64,000 bases of DNA, from the NCBI GenBank assembly GCA_023362775.1, contig JALMGJ010000011.1, positions 17,224,001 through 17,288,000 on the forward strand, read 5' to 3'. Positions 9,584 through 20,505 of the stretch are shown one piece after another; within the stretch, counting starts at the first letter, position 1; the number at the start of each line of letters is the position of its first letter. Source of the stretch: Charina bottae (taxonomy: Eukaryota > Chordata > Lepidosauria > Squamata > Charinaidae). The notes under the pieces were generated by a model, which saw only the letters and a program-made list of their open reading frames with translations, ran no database searches and was not told where the DNA came from. The position numbers were made by a program, and so were the translations under genes.

Positions 9584-10516
9584 CTATTTGGGAACTATCA
9601 CCCTCTTCAAAGCTCCTTTCACTTCCTTGTTTCTAAGGCTATAGATCAAGGGATTCAACATGGGGGTAATCACCCCATAGAGCATGCTCACCAGCCTGTC
9701 CTGGTCTGGATGGTAGCTGGAGGAAGGCCTGGCGTAAGTGAAGATCGTAGTCCCATAGAAAAGACAGACCACTATCAGATGGGAGGCACAAGTGGAAAAG
9801 GCCTTGCGCTTCCCTTCAGCAGAACGGATCCTCAGAATCGAGGAGATAATATGAACATAAGAGATCAGAGTGATCAGAAATGCTCCCACTCCAAAAATTC
9901 CCCCAAAGATAAGGACAACCATCTCGGCTGCATAGGTAGAAGCACACGATAAAGCCAACACGGGTGGGATGTCACAATAATATTGGTTGACTTTATTCAG
10001 TTTGCAGTAAGGACGCGTGAAGGTCATTACAGTGTGCAACAAGGAGTTAAGGAAGCCGGTGATCCACGTGCCTGAAGCCATCTGCAGGCAAAGCTTTTTG
10101 TTCATGATGACCGTGTATCGCAAAGGGTTGCATATGGCCACGTAGCGGTCGTAGGCCATGACAGCCAAGAGGAAGACCTCAGTCCCAGCCAGGGCCACCA
10201 GGAAGTAGAGTTGTAACACACAGCCAGCAAAGGAAATGGAACTGTTTTCCATCAAAAGGTTCTCCAGCATCTTGGGCACTGTAGCTGTGGGGCAGAAGAT
10301 GTCCAGCAAGGAAAGATTACTGAGGAAGAAATACATGGGGTTGTGCAACTGAGAGTTGGCTCCTATGGCAAGGAGGATGGTGCCGTTGCCGAGCAGCGTG
10401 ACCAAATAGATGAGCAGAAAGACCGCAAACAAGGAGAAGCGGATGGCTGGGAGGTCCGAAAGTCCAGTTAGGATGAATTCTGTCACTACGGTGACATTCT
10501 CCATTTGCCTGCTCAT
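9584..10516 (-). CDS. Olfactory receptor, OR5V1-like
   Basis: A complete 310-residue, single-coding-exon olfactory receptor, a class II GPCR of the ciliary membrane that signals through G-olf and cAMP. It has an N-glycosylation site N7-V-T9, PMYFFLSNLS at 60-69 (TM2), MAYDRYVAIC at 120-129 (TM3 end), CDIPPVL after the second extracellular loop, KAFSTCASHL at 238-247 (TM6) and NPLIYSLRN at 288-296 (TM7). Cysteines 99, 171, 181 and 191 are the usual loop cysteines. I chose the first ATG because it follows a convincing splice acceptor (CCTCTTTCAG) by 12 bases, as expected for an OR coding exon preceded by a 5' untranslated exon. A second in-frame ATG at residue 5 is also possible. The locus at 664-1704 is a near-identical tandem paralogue. 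The family name is by eye and less certain than the OR assignment. Confidence 0.95.
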   Translation of the reverse strand: MSRQMENVTVVTEFILTGLSDLPAIRFSLFAVFLLIYLVTLLGNGTILLAIGANSQLHNPMYFFLSNLSLLDIFCPTATVPKMLENLLMENSSISFAGCVLQLYFLVALAGTEVFLLAVMAYDRYVAICNPLRYTVIMNKKLCLQMASGTWITGFLNSLLHTVMTFTRPYCKLNKVNQYYCDIPPVLALSCASTYAAEMVVLIFGGIFGVGAFLITLISYVHIISSILRIRSAEGKRKAFSTCASHLIVVCLFYGTTIFTYARPSSSYHPDQDRLVSMLYGVITPMLNPLIYSLRNKEVKGALKRVIVPK

Positions 10517-11789
10517 CTGAGAGCTTTCCTGAAAGAGGTTGAAGGTAGACCTGCCATATTAAGCATGTCTCATTCAACACATAGAGAATTCAGCTATAAT
10601 GGTTATGTGACACCATAGTTGAGAAAGAAAACCACTATAGCAACTCTTGGAGACGTCATCTGCTTCCAATTGCTGTCTACTAGGATCAAACGGTAGGATA
10701 GCTCTAAACATTATATGCTACAACCTGAATTACATAGGCATACCTGTCCAATGTTGGAATCTCAGAAATGTTCAGATAGCTGGATCTTCAATTTTTACCA
10801 TCTAAATTAATTTCTGTGATCTTCCTCAAGACACATCCCATCAGAACCGGTGGCTCTTTCACATTGCATGTCTAAGATGTGAATTGGCCCTCAGGAATAT
10901 CCCTTTTTTTTCCCTCTGTCTCTCTTATTAATACACTTATTTTTGCGTATATTCTCAGAGACTTCTGAGAGTTTTGGTAGCTTGTTATATTTTAAAATTT
11001 CTTTGCCACATGAATAGTTTTTAGACGGGAAATTCTACTAGCCTCTTCCTGCAAAAAATAACAAAAGGGCTTGTGATGTTTTAAGACAGATTTATCGTGA
11101 CATTTGCTTTTGTGGGTCACAGTCCCACCCATGAACGCTAATGTGATAACAAATCAGTTAGTACCTCTCTCTCCTTCCTAGACATACACACAGATGCACA
11201 CACACACACCATCCCCACCCTTCTCTAATCCACTGTGACATTACCCAAATAAAATATTCCCTTTCAACTGAAAAACTGCATGCAATGGAAGAACTTTTCC
11301 ACATCTGACCCCAAAACCTGCAATATAACGCCTCCAGAAACATTATTGGAGAGAGAGAAAGAATGTCCTATACAAAGCAAAGCTATCTACTATTCTGTTG
11401 TTTTCTGTCTCCGATCATAGGGTTGCTGTTGATTAAAAGTTGTTAATAAATCTCTCCTCTCCGACAGTTCCCCAATATGCTATCTCCAGATGTTGGGTTC
11501 CACACCCATTGCTGTATCTCCAGTTCATGTAACAATTAGCCTTTGTCCACACCAGCTAGAGATCATAGGGGTTGATGGAAAATGAATTGGTAGTGTCATA
11601 CCACGGGCACCTTCTCTAACCATTGAAGCTAACAGATCTTACAGCAGGAACTTTCCTGTGGTAAAAGCCGTTCTTCTCACATTCACTCTTCTATTGTCTG
11701 GCTGAATCCATTACCAATCAATTTAATTTCATGATTCTGATCAATATGAAAAGGAGTTCAGCTACTCCTTTTATATTACCATACCAGAT
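10517..11789. other. Intergenic, nothing recognised
   Basis: Upstream region of the second OR. It probably contains that gene's 5' untranslated exon and promoter, which I could not place. A short (CA)n tract lies at about 11190-11213. No coding signal was seen. Confidence 0.5.
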
Positions 11790-12084
11790 TATCTTTTCTT
11801 GGCAATCCTTGTTGCATATCCCAGCCTTCAGAAAGAACTTAAAGACCTGGTTCTGCCGCCTTGCTTGGGATGGGGGAGGTAAGGAACAGTTCCTCTTGGG
11901 GATGGCTGGTGCCACAGAGCCCTTTTAAATACAAGCCCATCGCCTCTTGGATTTTATATTTATTTTAATTGTGATTGTATTATATTATATGTTATTTTAT
12001 TTGTTTGATTTTAATTGTTTGATTTTTGTAAACCGCCCAGAGTCCCCCTAGGGGGAGATGGAGCGGTGACTATAAATCGAATTA

Positions 12085-12127
<43 letters not shown>

Positions 12128-12130
12128 ATA
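11790..12130 (+). mobile_element. L2-like LINE, 3' end
   Basis: The translation 'FRKNLKTWFCRLAWDGGG', followed by the tail 'GTAAACCGCCCAGAGTCCCC', a short hairpin and (AAAT)n, matches the C-terminal end and 3' UTR seen in two more copies (14290-14712 and 32375-32726). The peptide is the usual end of L2/CR1-type ORF2 proteins. It is 5'-truncated. Confidence 0.7.
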
Positions 12131-13929
12131 TCTTCTCGAAGTGTCTTCATTTGCATGGTGATCTGCAACCTTTTGAGGGGCAGATTTTTATGTGTCCTTG
12201 ACTTCCAAAGGTACCTCTGAAAGGTGCTTTTGTTCAAACCACCCTCTGATTCAGACCAACGTTGACGATTGTCCTGCTGCTGTGGTACAGGACAAAGGAA
12301 TTTAGAGGCCCATCAGTCATAAAGGGATCAACGGCACGTCTTTGGACATCAGGCTCAAGAATCTCTGCCACCTGTTCACACATTTTCACCCTCTTATGAT
12401 GCACATTAGCCCTACAAATATTGTTAACAGTTGGGGGGGGGGGGTTATTCGGTTTCTTTTTCAAAGCTGAAATGTTTTGACAAAAACGTTCTGCAGAGGC
12501 AGAAGGTCAAGGATGGCTCTCTTCATCTTCCCGTTGCTTTGAGAAGATGAGAACATCTCTCCCATTCCCAGTCTTGTGGGTTCTGGAAGTGCGCAAATTT
12601 ATAAACCTAACCACCCCTAGATATTACAAGTTTGCCCTCCACAATTCCTTAAAGCTAATATCCGGTACTTACTTGCAACTGGCTGGTATCCATTTGCCTG
12701 AATGGAGGTGATGGGGAATTCTTTTCCACCCTCTTAAGCCATAGCATCAGGTCCACAGGGGGATAACAGCCTTCTGGGCAAATGCCAGGAAATCATTATA
12801 TTTTTTCCCTCCTCAAAATTGTCCAGGCGAAAAAGAATGGGCAAGCTTCTAGATGCGGTCCCATGAGCAGGGAAAAGTTAAGGCTATATTCCCCAGCTAT
12901 ACTCCTCTGTAGGACTGTTTCTGTTCACTTGCACAAGCACCATACACTGAGGGTTATTGCATCTTGGCTGCAAGGATGCAGAGAATCACAAGGTGGCAGC
13001 AAAGAAGTGTGGGATAAGTAACTATTTCCTACCCCCTAGTGGTCATCTGGGGTTTAGCAGTCCAGATGTGGCAGCCCTAATATCCAGAGACAGTGGATAG
13101 ATGACATGCTAGGGCAAAAATTCAGTCAATAAGACATCTGAGGCCACCACACACTGCATTAATATCAAATTGTGAGACATATTACATCAATTAAACCCAA
13201 AACAGTTTCCATGTGTGGTTTATGCAAGCCGGTCTTTGTAGCTGAGGCTTGTTCCAGGTGTTTGCAACCCAAAGTAGCAGTTCTTTCAGGTTCAAGCTTC
13301 AAACCATAATTAAAGTGCAGATTCAAAAAGTCTGGACTGAAATGTTACTGTATTTTCTTCTCACTTTTCCAAGGGAATGTGGGAGAGGAAGAATAAAAAA
13401 CTGTTGTGATCCCGTGCCTTCACTGAGCTCAGGCCCTCAGAAGCCTTTGCAAAGAGAAGTAGGAAAATGCTCTTGGGCTGGCAAATAACCATGAGAGCAT
13501 TTTAAAATCATAAGCCATCATTTACAAACCGTACTGCCTGGGTTCACACAACCCACTAAGCCAGATCAAATACACATTACAGGTTAATGCGATGTGTGAA
13601 CCCTGTTTATAGCTTGCTGTCCTTTACCCTGCTTCACACCTACATTTTGGCAATTTGATTTTCTTTGCCCTTCCTCCAGACATGAGTTGGGGTTAACAGT
13701 GGCTCTAAAGTAGAGCTATTAAATCTGGGCTGCAAAATCCCAGAAGACCTCTAGATGGCAGCTCTGCTGTTATCTTGTGGTCATCTGGATTATTGCAGTT
13801 CAAGTATGGTAGACTTACAGTATTTAAAGTTACTTGGCAGGCCGATATTCATCAAGCAAAACTTTTACCACCAACTATATACAATTGCACGTGTTTCTCG
13901 TGCTAATTAGGAAGAGTAATAACCAATAA
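12131..13929. other. Intergenic, nothing firmly recognised
   Basis: There is a G-run at about 12434. At 13540-13640 a 'GGGTTCACACAACCCACTAA...GTGTGAACCCTG' inverted arrangement suggests an old short DNA transposon. No gene signal was seen. Confidence 0.45.
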
Positions 13930-14257
13930 AGGTAAAGGTACCCCCCGCACATTTGTGCAGTCGTGTCCGACTCTAGGGGCCGGTGCTCATCTCCGTTTGT
14001 TAGCCGAAGAGCCAGCGTTGTCCGAAGACACTTCCACGGTCATGTGGCCGCATGACGCCGCGGAACGCTGTTACCTTCCCACCGAAGTGGTACCTATTAA
14101 TCTACTTGCATTTACATGCTTTCGAATTGCTAGGTTGGCAAGAGCTGGAGCTAGTGCAGGAGCTCACTCTGCACGCAGGGCTAGGGATTCGAACCTCCGA
14201 ACTTGCGATCTTCCAATCGACAAGCCTGGCGTCTTACCTGCTGAGCCACCACGCCCC
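13930..14257 (-). mobile_element. Sauria-type tRNA SINE
   Basis: A full copy in minus orientation. The tail (GGTAAAGGTACC on the plus strand) is on the left and the tRNA-like head with B-box (GGTTCGAATCC in minus sense) is on the right. The TSD aataaccaataa flanks it. Confidence 0.9.
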
Positions 14258-14289
14258 AATAACCAATAAGAACTAGTAATTAGTAAGTA

Positions 14290-14712
14290 AAAGAGGTATG
14301 GCAATGTTAAAATTGTCTTTGGTGTTTCACTTGGCGGGGTCCAGGAAGCGGGCCTTCTCTGCAATGGCTCCCGCCCTCTGGAACACTCTGCCCCCAGAGG
14401 CGAGTCAGGCTCCATCGCTCCTGACCTTCCGGAAGAACCTGAAGACTTGGCTCTGCCGTCTTGCCTGGGGCGGGAAGGGGAGCAATGATTCTTGGGGGTG
14501 GCTGGCACCTTAGAGCTCTCCTCACGGAATTAGATCTTCTAGGCCACTTGGATTTTATATTTTTATATTTATATTGGTAATTTTGTATTAATATTTTAGC
14601 TGTTATTTATACTCATTATTTTAATCTGCTTGTTGTTGTAAACCGCCCAGAGCCCCTCTTTTGGGGGGAGATGGGTGGTGGCAAAATTCAAAAAATAAAT
14701 AAATAAATAAAC
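14290..14712 (+). mobile_element. L2-like LINE, 3' end
   Basis: The translation includes 'RKRAFSAMAPALWNTLPPEA' and 'FRKNLKTWLCRLAWGGKG', the conserved C-terminus of L2-type reverse transcriptase proteins. The GTAAACCGCCCAGAGCCCC tail and (AAAT)n follow. It is 5'-truncated. Confidence 0.75.
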
Positions 14713-15109
14713 GTTTAAATGTTTTCAAGCTTTATTTTAACAAGGGAGGGAAACCTTGAAGAACCTAGCTTGTTGAATTCTTCCCAACCTCTTAATTATA
14801 GGACCGCCCAGGGTCACATGACCAGGAGGGAGAAGGGTGGAGGAATCGGTGACATCACAACTCACTGCCCAGCTGGTCCTCGCAGAGAGATGCACTGGGG
14901 AATTTTTTCCTGCATTTCTTTTCTCTACAGTCCCCAGCCAGATCCAAACCTTTTTCAAACTCAAACATTCTTTTGGATGTTTTCTTTCCCCAGGCCAAAT
15001 TTGGTCCCGTTCTGTTTTTGGAACGTTAGTCTGCTGACTGACAGAACCCTGATCCTCTTTTACTAATATCTTTCCCACATTCCATGGGGTTGGAAAGAAT
15101 AAAAATGAT
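14713..15109. other. Intergenic, nothing recognised
   Basis: Unassigned sequence between two transposons. Both strands stay open for about 115 codons over 14719-15078, but the peptides show no known motif. Confidence 0.4.
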
Positions 15110-15516
15110 CAGGCCCGCAACTAGGGTCTGTGTCACCCGGGGCAAACATGGATTCTGTGCCCCCCCATGGATTCTGCGCCCCCCCAAAATGATAAGTTCC
15201 GCCATGCCCCCCTACTCGCACTACGGCATGTGTACAAACCTGCGTAACATTTTCCCAAGTGCGCGCGAGAGAAGAGCGAGCAAGCCCCCACCCTCCCGTT
15301 CTGGTGAACGCTAGTTTGTCGCAGGAGCCGGGCGCAAGAAAGCCGCTCCTGCTTTAGACCTGCTTGAGCGGTGGGCTCCACCCACAAGGAACCTGCGTGA
15401 GTGTGAGATTGTCCCGATTCGCACCGCAGGCCTAACACAAAGGACTTTTGGCGCCCCCCCCCAGCGCGGCACCCGGGGCACATGCCCCGCTTGCCCCACC
15501 CCTAGTTGCGGCCCTG
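15110..15516. mobile_element. hAT-type miniature element, family D
   Basis: It starts CAGGCCCGCAACTAGGG and ends CCCTAGTTGCGGCCCTG, near-perfect 17-bp TIRs of hAT type. The flanks are aaaatgat and acaatgat (7 of 8 match). The second inner motif, CACCCGGGGCA, is also inverted near the right end (GCACCCGGGGCACATG). The interior is GC-rich with no intact transposase. Confidence 0.85.
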
Positions 15517-16438
15517 ACAATGATGAAGGGCAGCAACCCAATGTTTGTGGGGGAATTGTGTCCATCTTTCTGAGGAAATAAGCAGTGGCAATAGAAACAT
15601 CCTGCAGGAAGAGTAGGTAGAATTATGTCTCCTTTGGTGGTCATTTTGTGACAGTCCCCACAACTTCCTAAATGTTCCCATTAGCCCAAAAGTTTGGGGA
15701 CATCTGTATTAAGACGTAATGTGAGTTATTTGGTTTCAGATTGGCTTAGTCTATGACTCTATCTGTAATAGTTTGTAAACATGCTTCACAACTTCATGTG
15801 CTGTGTGAATAATTATGGTGCGTTAATTAAGCACAATTTAACAAATCATGGCTCAATGCCATGTGTCCACTCAACCTATGTGTTTACATATAAAAGTTTT
15901 ACAGCTAATGAACTCCAAGAGCTAAAAAAACAATGAGGAGGAAAGAAAACAAAGGTAAGTGATGCAAGTTGTGTTTATCTCGGTGAACAAATCTCAGCAG
16001 GCATTATTAAGTATAATGAAATTAATGGCAAGATCCTCATTTCCTCTGACAATGGAGAGTTTCCTCTAAGAGCCTCAGAAGTACAGCAAGGTGAATAATG
16101 GTATCTCCTGAGCCCCAATGGCTCGAAGTCCATAGATCTTCTCTTGGGTTCAATCAGAGAGAAGAAAGTGGGTTTTCCTCACGGTGAGGATTGGACTGCT
16201 CTTTGAATGTGCCTTGGCCTGACTTGGCAGGTGGGTAACCCAAGGTCCTTGGGGTGCATATGACTCCCCAACTCCTTTGTTGCAACCCGTGGAGACCACA
16301 CTGCCACATTTTGGCAGGAAAGCACCAAGAAACCATTGCCATTTTCCACCATTTTTCAGAGGAATGCTGTATTCAAAAGAAGTGTAACCCAATTGTTTGG
16401 CTGAGAGCATTCCAGATGAAAAACCTCACTCCCCTTCT
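15517..16438. other. Intergenic, nothing firmly recognised
   Basis: 15770-15890 resembles an old short element with GTGTGAATAATTATGG and similar pieces. There is no gene signal before the inverted-repeat arm starts at 16439. Confidence 0.4.
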
Positions 16439-18895
16439 AAAACAGAGAATAAAAGTAGTCATGAGAGGCAGGTCATACACACACGCGCACACACGCACAC
16501 ACACACACACACACATCCAGCGCACCCACTTGGTAGGTCATTTAAGAAAAATGAATGCACAGCTTCCAAAATATTTCTTACCTGTCCCTGACATGACTGG
16601 ATGGTCAACCTGCACAATTCTGAAGAGGTTCAGACCATTATCTCTTCAGGATGATCTGAATTAACAAGCAAAACTAAGTATCCCATTGACAAAGCCTCCA
16701 CTTCAAGGGCAATTAATCCACTTGAAAGGAGATTCATTCATTCATTCATTCATTCATTCATTCATTCATGCCCCCATGTAGTCTCTTCAGTTGGAGACTA
16801 CAAAGCCCATCCAAAACCTGACACTAAATTGTAACTTTTTTTATGTGACAGAAAGGAGAAATTATTAAATACACAGGAAGTCATTGCATTAGCTGTATGC
16901 AATTACCTAAATGTCAAATCAATTTAAACCTCAGACCATGGCCTCTGGCAGATCATTTAAAGGCCAGTAACAGCCCTCAGCTCAAAAAAAGTGACCCATC
17001 CATCCATGAGTATTGGTAGATTGGTGGGTGATGAATGTGTTGACCAAATATATCTGGAACATCTACAGCCTTAGACCATTTTTCCAGCTGGCCCTCTATA
17101 ATTTGGATTATGCTGGATGGTTACATCTTTCCCAGCTCTTTCACCTCCAAGCAAAATAACAGGGGGTGAACTACAAATCTTGAGTTATGTATTGGCTGAT
17201 CTGGTTAAAGAAAAAAAATATAACAGCGGACTAAGGGCTACACTCTTCATACAGAATAAATTTTGTAGGAAAATTGACAGCATGAGAATGAGAAAGTTTC
17301 TTTAAAATGAAGGATTGTATGAGAAATTTCCCAGGCACAGCTTTAAACCAGAGACCAGGACACAATGACATTGATGCACAAATTAGTTTATTGACAGCAC
17401 TGGGGGCAAAGACAGACATTAAGAATGGAATGGTTACAGTCCTCTTTCTGGACTTATGGAATGAGAGTGATTGTGTACAACAGCAAGGTATTTGACTGGT
17501 AGAGCACATCATGTATCTAGTGAGGTCAATGAGGCAATTATGAAATAGTGGGCAGGATTACAAAGACAATGGGGCTTTTGAAAGAACACAAAGGCAGTAT
17601 TCCATGAACTGAGTTTATTTCTAATGGGCTACTTTATCTCAGACTGTCCTTGTTTCCCAGGATATACTGTTCACCTCCCAGTATCTTTTCTCAGCCAATC
17701 AGCATTCCTTGGACTTCTGAACATTTGATGGCTGAGCTGAGAGTTTAGTTTGTTAGCACTTTCTTTTTCCCAGAAAGATGCTTTGGGGTTAGGGGCTGTT
17801 TGGCTTGATCTGCAGCATTCTACGTCAGGATGCAATGCAATACACAGTGTGATACACAATGATTCTCTTCATTTTAGAAAGATTCTTCTGTATCTATGCA
17901 CCCCTAAATAATGAAACTCCCTCAAATCAACCTGGGCTCCTGATGATCATACACTTTAGCGGATTTATACTCCACCTTTCTATCTATTTGACAGTCAAAG
18001 CAACTTACAGCGTTAAAGAAAATACAAAACATTGTCACATTAATACAGTTACAATCCAGACTAAAACTAAGCATTAAAATAAATAGATGAAGTTTTCTTG
18101 GCTGAGAAACAGAAGTGGTCTCTCCCTGCTTTCTTTCAGGATGTTTTTGTTGTTGTTTTTTTGCTTCCCGCTCCAGCCGACAGCCTTGGGACTTCCCAAT
18201 GCTTCTCCATCCAAAAGTTAACCAAGGCTGTTCCTTTAACTAGGTGGTGCCACCTACTGAGGATACTTCCCTCCAGTGTTTCTTTTGACCACAATTTTTA
18301 TACTGTCATCTCCATTTGAACAAAGCTAAGAGAAAGACAGTATGTGTGTGGGTGTGCCTACAAGACCTTTAGAGCGTGTAAACTTAATATTCACTTCCAT
18401 TAAGTAGAACAAGGGAAAAGACCTATGAAAGAAGAAGAAGAAGAAGAAGAAGAAGAAGAAGAAGAAGAAGAAGAAGAAGAAGAAGAAGAAGAAGAAGAAG
18501 AAGAAGAAGAAGAAGAAGAATCAAAGTACTTTCTTTCAGTCATTGACCAGCCTTACATAACCGAAAACATAGAAATAAAATGAGATACCAGCTAAAATAA
18601 GATAAATAAAACAAAATGGAATAAAAGGTAAATTGAACACAACCAGCACAAGTGAAAGTTTCTTACTTCAGCTAAACTACATTGAATACTGAGGACAAAG
18701 GAACATCCAGTTACTCTAAAATGTATCCTGTCTATTGGACAACAAATAAGCAGGAGATGAAATGTTCACAAAAATCTACAATTTAGATGAAACTTAATAA
18801 AATTCTTATTTAAAAAATCTACAATTTAGCCTGAAGGGGCACTAAAGAGAGAGGATCATACATTTTAACAAGGAATAATTGTCAATAGAAGTGAG
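16439..18895 (+). repeat. Palindrome, left arm (2457 bp)
   Basis: This matches the reverse complement of 20506-22948 almost base for base. Paired coordinates sum to a constant: 39380 across 17231-18319, 39401 inside the AAG tract, and 39387 at the outer end. Each shift is explained by one indel: a 21-bp difference in (AAG)n, 5 bp near 17180 and 2 bp in (CA)n. I noticed only one substitution while comparing (at about 17050). The arm has (CA)n at about 16478-16515, (TTCA)9 at 16733-16769 and (AAG)n at 18430-18520. No gene was recognised in it; the short open frames simply recur in mirror image in the other arm. Confidence 0.97.
18430..18520 (+). repeat. (AAG)n microsatellite in left arm
   Basis: 91 bp of AAG/GAA units. 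Its mirror in the right arm (20881-20950) is 70 bp, seven units shorter. Confidence 0.97.
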
Positions 18896-20095
18896 TTTAC
18901 TCTGAGTCTCAGCCCTATTCATTCTTTTTGGAATCCATGGAGGTTTATATAAACACTATATTGACCATATAAACACTATAGATGCCAACATTAGCTTCAC
19001 CAGAGAAGACACCAAGGACAACAGACTGGCATTCCTAGACTGTGAAGTCCTCATTGGGACCGGTGGCAAGCTAGAAATAGGGATCTACAGGAAACCCACA
19101 CACACAGATCAATATCTGATGTTTGACTCCCACCATCCACTGCAGCACAAACTAGGAGTCATCAGGACATTGTCACACAGAGCAGAAACCATCCCCACCT
19201 CCATGGATTCCAAAAAGAATGAAAATCAGCACCTGAGAACAGCCCTGAAGGCCTGTGGGTATCCAAATTGGGCCTTCACCAAATCTAAATCTACCAGACC
19301 TAAAACAGCGACAGATAGGGCTGAGACTCAGAGTAAACGAAAGAACCTGGTCATTCCCTACATGGCTGGCGTGTCTGAAAAGATAAAACGGATATTTGGC
19401 AAACACCACATACCTGTATATTTCAAACCCACCAACACACTGAGACAGAGGCTTGTACACCCCAAAGATCAAACTCCAAAACACAAGAAAAGCAATGTAG
19501 TTTATGCAATCCAGTGCAGTGAGGAGTGCTCTGAACTCTACATTGGAGAAACCAAACAACTTTTGTACAGGAGGATGGCCCAACACAGGAGAAGTAACAC
19601 CACAGGACCAGAGTCAGCAGTTTATCTTCATCTAAAGGAAAAAGGACACTCATTTGAGGACATTAATGTTCACATTTTAGACAGAGAAGATAGGTGGTTT
19701 GAGAGAGGGGTCAAGGAATCCATTTATGCCAACTTGGAAAATCCTTCCTTGAATAGAGGTGGGGGCCTCAGGCACAATCTCTCACCCATCTTCCTCCCCG
19801 CATTGTCTTCTGTGCCTAGGAAGATTAAGACCATTTCACAAGCTCAACAGCAGCATGATGATCTTAACGATCCTCCCTTTAGATGATAAAAGGACTTAAA
19901 AATAACATCTCAACATAACCATGACCTAGCCCCAGGTGTAAGGTCACACAGCTACCTAGAAACATATTTAGGATTCCCTTACCAACTTTGCTCAGACTGA
20001 AGAAGCTCCTTGGATAAGGAGCGAAACGTTTCCACTGAGAAAATAGAAATCCAGTTGACATGATTCAAGCTACAGACAATTCCACCTGGATGACT
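18896..20095 (+). mobile_element. Penelope-like retroelement with GIY-YIG endonuclease
   Basis: The frame around 18960-19884 encodes the end of a Penelope reverse transcriptase (FTREDTKDNRLAFLDCEV, IYRKPTHTDQYL), a linker and a GIY-YIG endonuclease (NVVYAIQC, then LYIGETKQLLYRRMAQH and AVYLHLKEKGHSF). The ATG-initiated part is 19119-19886 (255 residues). The first 48 bases (18896-18943) are an inverted piece of the element's own coding region (reverse complements of 19198-19223 and 19315-19337 joined), a 5' inversion. A 3' segment has a hammerhead-like core at 19997-20027. It is 5'-truncated and so not autonomous. It fills most of the palindrome spacer. Confidence 0.88.
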
Positions 20096-20505
20096 GAGAA
20101 CCTTCATAGACTAGTTAAAAGTGTTAAAAACTGGTGGGCAAAAAAGGAACAAAGGCCCAAACTGGCACTCTAAGAGAAGGATTTCACCTGCTATTAGTAA
20201 CCTTGTATGAGTTGTTCCAGGCAATTTTTAATGATGGATTTTTGAAACCCATTTCTGTAAACTGTCGAAGTGGTTAAGCTAAGATCAGCACAGATGTCGA
20301 TCAGTTGCAAAGCAGCAAATGAACACCAGCCCATGGGTCTAAAACAGGCATAGAAAATCTGTGATCCTTGAGAAGTTTCTGAATTACACTTAGCAGCCCA
20401 TTGGCCAACCTTATAATAATGAGATAATGTGGAAGGAGTTAGAAACTATCTGGAGGCCCTGAGTTCTTTATCCCTATTCTAAAATTGATTGTGAAATAGA
20501 ATAAT
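20096..20505. other. Right part of palindrome spacer
   Basis: Unassigned sequence between the Penelope end and the right arm. Part of 20125-20165 (GGTGGGCAAAAAAGGAACAA) recurs in altered form at about 23203-23245, outside the right arm. Confidence 0.5.
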
